A stretch of DNA of 8,236 nucleotides, taken from assembly GCA_019347855.1 (NCBI GenBank), contig JAHWKO010000096.1, positions 1 to 8,236 on the forward strand. Direction: 5' to 3'. The translations under genes and the position numbers were made by a program. Positions 6,113 through 8,236 of the stretch are shown here, one piece after another. Below the pieces are notes generated by a model. That model did not search any database, was not told where the DNA came from, and saw nothing but the letters and a program-made list of their open reading frames with translations. The number at the start of each line of letters is the position of its first letter. Positions within the stretch are counted from its first letter, which is position 1. This DNA is from Actinomycetota bacterium (GTDB lineage: Bacteria > Actinomycetota > Nitriliruptoria > Nitriliruptorales > JAHWKO01).

Positions 6113-7041
6113 TGCGTTGGGCGACGTACCGACATGCGGACAGCGAGGTCGATCGCGTCGGGCTCGTGATCGGTGACGAGGTCTACGGGTTGTCGGCCGG
6201 GACGAGGTTGCTCGACCTGCTTCGCGACGACGCGTTGGCCGAGGCCGGCGACCGTGCCGGGGACGACCCAGCCGAGGTCGTGCCGCTGGGCGACGTGCGG
6301 TTGCGAGCACCGATCCCGCAGCCTCCGACGGTCCGGGACTTCTACGCGTTCGAGGAGCACGTCCGCACGGCACGGGAGGCGCGCGGGTTGGAGATGGATC
6401 CGGACTGGTACGAGCTGCCGGTCTTCTACTTCTCGAACCCCCACCGCATCGTCGGTCCGGGTGACGAGGTCGCGGTACCGCCGGGCTGCGAGGCGTTGGA
6501 CTTCGAGCTCGAGGTCGCTGCGATCGTCGGACGTGGAGGCAGCGACCTCGCCCCGGAGACCGCATCGAGCCACATCGCCGGCTTCACCGTCATGAACGAC
6601 TGGAGCGCCCGGGACCTCCAGAAGCGCGAGATGGCTCTGCACCTGGGCCCAGCCAAGGGCAAGGACTTCGCCACGACGCTGGGTCCGTTCCTGGTGACGC
6701 CCGACGAGATCGCCGGTCGCGCCGAGGGGCATGCGTACGACCTCGAGATGACGGCGTCCGTGAACGGGGAGCGGTACTCGCTGGGCTCGCTCGCGGACCT
6801 CTACTGGTCGTTCGGGCAGATGCTCGCGTACGCCTCGCGCGGGGCGCGGATCGAGCCCGGCGACGTGATCGGCTCCGGGACGGTGGGGACCGGCTGCATC
6901 CTCGAGCTGTCGCTCGTCCATGGGTCCGACCGGTACCCGTGGTTGGAGCCGGGCGACGAGGTCACGCTGGAGGTCGATGCCCTCGGGGCGATCACCAACC
7001 GGGTGGTCGAGGGGCCCGACCTCATCCCCCTCCGCCTCTGA
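6112..7041 (+). CDS. Fumarylacetoacetate hydrolase (FAH) family protein, probable fumarylacetoacetase
   Basis: This 309-residue protein is a full-length FAH-family (PF01557) enzyme. DFYAFEEHV (76-84) contains the likely catalytic His83. The metal-binding set includes Glu132 and Glu134 in DFELEVA, plus Asp163 in MNDWSARD. AKGKDFATTLGPFLVTPDE (181-199) and GDVIGSGTVGTGC (250-262) are typical active-site and structural stretches. The family cleaves C-C bonds of beta-diketo acids, or decarboxylates or hydrolyses related compounds, with Mg or Ca. The homogentisate dioxygenase gene just downstream suggests the final step of tyrosine breakdown, fumarylacetoacetate to fumarate plus acetoacetate. I see no maleylacetoacetate isomerase in the window. 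The ATG overlaps the previous stop, and AGGGGAG lies at 6099-6105, 6 nt upstream. Other activities, such as acylpyruvase, remain possible. Confidence 0.9.
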   Translation: MRWATYRHADSEVDRVGLVIGDEVYGLSAGTRLLDLLRDDALAEAGDRAGDDPAEVVPLGDVRLRAPIPQPPTVRDFYAFEEHVRTAREARGLEMDPDWYELPVFYFSNPHRIVGPGDEVAVPPGCEALDFELEVAAIVGRGGSDLAPETASSHIAGFTVMNDWSARDLQKREMALHLGPAKGKDFATTLGPFLVTPDEIAGRAEGHAYDLEMTASVNGERYSLGSLADLYWSFGQMLAYASRGARIEPGDVIGSGTVGTGCILELSLVHGSDRYPWLEPGDEVTLEVDALGAITNRVVEGPDLIPLRL

Positions 7042-7153
7042 TCCCGCCGGGGAGTGCGCTGTCCGGACGGGAGCTTCGACGGTCCGGGGGTCTGCGCCAT
7101 ACTCGAAGAGCGCATCGCGGTGCGCGCTGCGCGGACGGCCGGGAGACGAACCG
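7042..7153 (+). promoter_or_regulatory. 112-bp intergenic region with a possible promoter and inverted repeat before hmgA
   Basis: A candidate promoter has TTCGAC at 7075-7080 and CATACT at 7098-7103, 17 bp apart; both are partial matches to sigma-70-type hexamers. Downstream, GCGCA at 7110-7114 and TGCGC at 7121-7125 form a 5-bp inverted repeat around 6 nt, either an operator half-site pair or a small hairpin in the leader. GGGAG at 7141-7145 is a good ribosome binding site 8 nt before the hmgA ATG. No T-run terminator follows the FAH-family gene, so read-through from upstream is also possible. Confidence 0.35.
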
Positions 7154-8236
7154 ATGACGATGTACCAGCGCCACGGTCGGGTTCCCGACAAACGGCACAC
7201 GCAGCTCTGGCTGCCGGGGTCGGGGGACGGTAGGAAGCGTCTGGCGACCGAGGAGGTCATCGGACTGAAGGGGTTCGACGGGATGGCGTCGATCCTCTAC
7301 CACATCAACACCCCGGTTCGGACCAAGGAGGTAGGCACCTTCCGCCGGATCGAGCGGGACGAGTGGGTGCCCGACGCGCACGCCCACCACCTGCTGGACA
7401 CGTGGGAGGTCGAACCCGAGGGGGACGCCCTGTCGGGGCGCAAGCTGATGATGTGGAACCAGGACGTCGAGATGGCGTTCTGCCGGCCGGAGCGGTCGAT
7501 GGACCGCTACTACCGCAACGGCGAGGGCGACGAGTGCATCTTCGTCCACGAGGGATCTGGCGTCGTCGAGACGATCCTGGGTGATCTGCCGTACCGGGAG
7601 GGCGACTACATCGTGATCCCGCGGGGCATCACCTACCGGTTCCGTCACGAGGACGAGGACACCCCGCAGCGGATGCTCGTGTTCACCTCACCCGGCTTCA
7701 TCGAGGTGCCGAGGCGGTACCGCAACGAGTACGGGCAGCTGCTCGAGGAGGCGCCGTACTACAACCGCGACCTGCACCCGCCCACCGAGCTGAAGACCTA
7801 CGACGAGAAGGGCGAGTTCCACGTCACCGTTCGCGTACGTGACGGGATGCAGGACTACGTGCTCGACTACCACCCCTTCGATGTCGTGGGCTGGGACGGC
7901 TACCTGTACCCGTGGACCTTCAACATCCACGACTTCGAGCCCATCGCGAAGAAGGTCCACGCCCCGCCGCCGGTCCACCAGACCTTCCAGGGACAGAACT
8001 TCGTGATCTGCTCGTTCTGCCCGCGGCCGTTGGACTGGCACGAGGACTCCGTGCCGATCCCGTACAACCACGCGAACCTCAACTCCGAGGAGATGATCTA
8101 CTACGTCCACGGCAACTTCTCGTCACGCAAGGGCATCGATGTCGGGTCGGTCACCCTGCACCCGTCGGGGGTGCCACACGGCCCGCAGCCGGGTCTGGCC
8201 GAGGAGTCGCTGGACGCCGAGTTCACCGATGAGCTC
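7154..8236 (+). CDS. hmgA: Homogentisate 1,2-dioxygenase, 3' end cut by the window
   Basis: The frame is open from an ATG at 7154 to the last base: 361 codons with no stop. The protein is a cupin-fold extradiol-type dioxygenase that uses Fe(II) and O2 to open the ring of homogentisate to maleylacetoacetate, a central step in tyrosine and phenylalanine breakdown. The iron ligands align with the human enzyme: His306 and Glu312 in YNHANLNSEEM correspond to His335 and Glu341, and His342 in VPHGP corresponds to His371. His336 in TLHPSG matches the further active-site His. The N-terminal half has the expected family sequence, such as YYRNGEGDECIFVHEGSG and GDYIVIPRGITYRF. The iron-site His lies about 29 residues earlier than in the human protein, so this is a compact bacterial form that probably lacks only a short C-terminus here. 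It follows a probable fumarylacetoacetase gene, which supports the pathway assignment. Confidence 0.93.
   Translation, partial: MTMYQRHGRVPDKRHTQLWLPGSGDGRKRLATEEVIGLKGFDGMASILYHINTPVRTKEVGTFRRIERDEWVPDAHAHHLLDTWEVEPEGDALSGRKLMMWNQDVEMAFCRPERSMDRYYRNGEGDECIFVHEGSGVVETILGDLPYREGDYIVIPRGITYRFRHEDEDTPQRMLVFTSPGFIEVPRRYRNEYGQLLEEAPYYNRDLHPPTELKTYDEKGEFHVTVRVRDGMQDYVLDYHPFDVVGWDGYLYPWTFNIHDFEPIAKKVHAPPPVHQTFQGQNFVICSFCPRPLDWHEDSVPIPYNHANLNSEEMIYYVHGNFSSRKGIDVGSVTLHPSGVPHGPQPGLAEESLDAEFTDEL

Noticed and set aside
6019..7260. 413-codon open frame on the minus strand
   Set aside because: It covers the FAH-family gene and the hmgA start in antisense, with no domain features. Treated as a shadow of the real genes.
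1..8236. CRISPR arrays, insertion sequences, long repeats, toxin-antitoxin or phage-defence genes
   Set aside because: No regularly spaced repeats, transposase motifs, terminal inverted repeats or defence domains were seen on either strand.

Overview
This 8.2 kb stretch of very GC-rich DNA is densely coding. Codons end mostly in G or C, several genes start with GTG, and neighbouring genes often overlap. Together with a long-variable-arm tRNA-Leu(UAA) whose CCA end is not encoded, this suggests a high-GC actinobacterium (Actinomycetota). I cannot name the genus. Nothing marks the window as mobile: I saw no transposase, integrase, phage gene, CRISPR array or long repeat.

Left end (1-1394). A short-chain dehydrogenase/reductase gene runs leftwards out of the window. 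It has lost about 75 codons from its middle without a frameshift. Only 44 bp away a complete alpha/beta hydrolase gene reads rightwards, followed after 11 bp by tRNA-Leu(UAA).

Middle (1405-4423, minus strand). A compact three-gene unit is transcribed leftwards, with two GTGA start/stop overlaps. It encodes a TrpX/ABC_sub_bind-type lipoprotein substrate-binding protein, a membrane sensor (TM, Cache-like extracytoplasmic domain, TM, HAMP, PAS, short helical C-terminus) and a stand-alone receiver-domain response regulator. No permease or ATPase gene is present. The sensor ends in a HisKA_3-like helix whose phospho-acceptor His is replaced by Asn, and it has no ATPase domain, but it keeps the DxxxQ motif linked to phosphatase activity. 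This is the most unusual part of the window and could be a ligand-binding-protein-fed, kinase-less signalling module. A 15-bp palindrome sits just upstream of its first start codon.

Right end (4571-8236, plus strand). A cytoplasmic gamma-glutamyltransferase-family enzyme is translationally coupled (TGATG) to a fumarylacetoacetate hydrolase-family protein. After a 112-bp gap with a possible promoter comes homogentisate 1,2-dioxygenase (hmgA), cut by the window end. The last two genes fit the homogentisate (tyrosine/phenylalanine) ring-cleavage pathway. The role of the glutamyltransferase beside them is unexplained.
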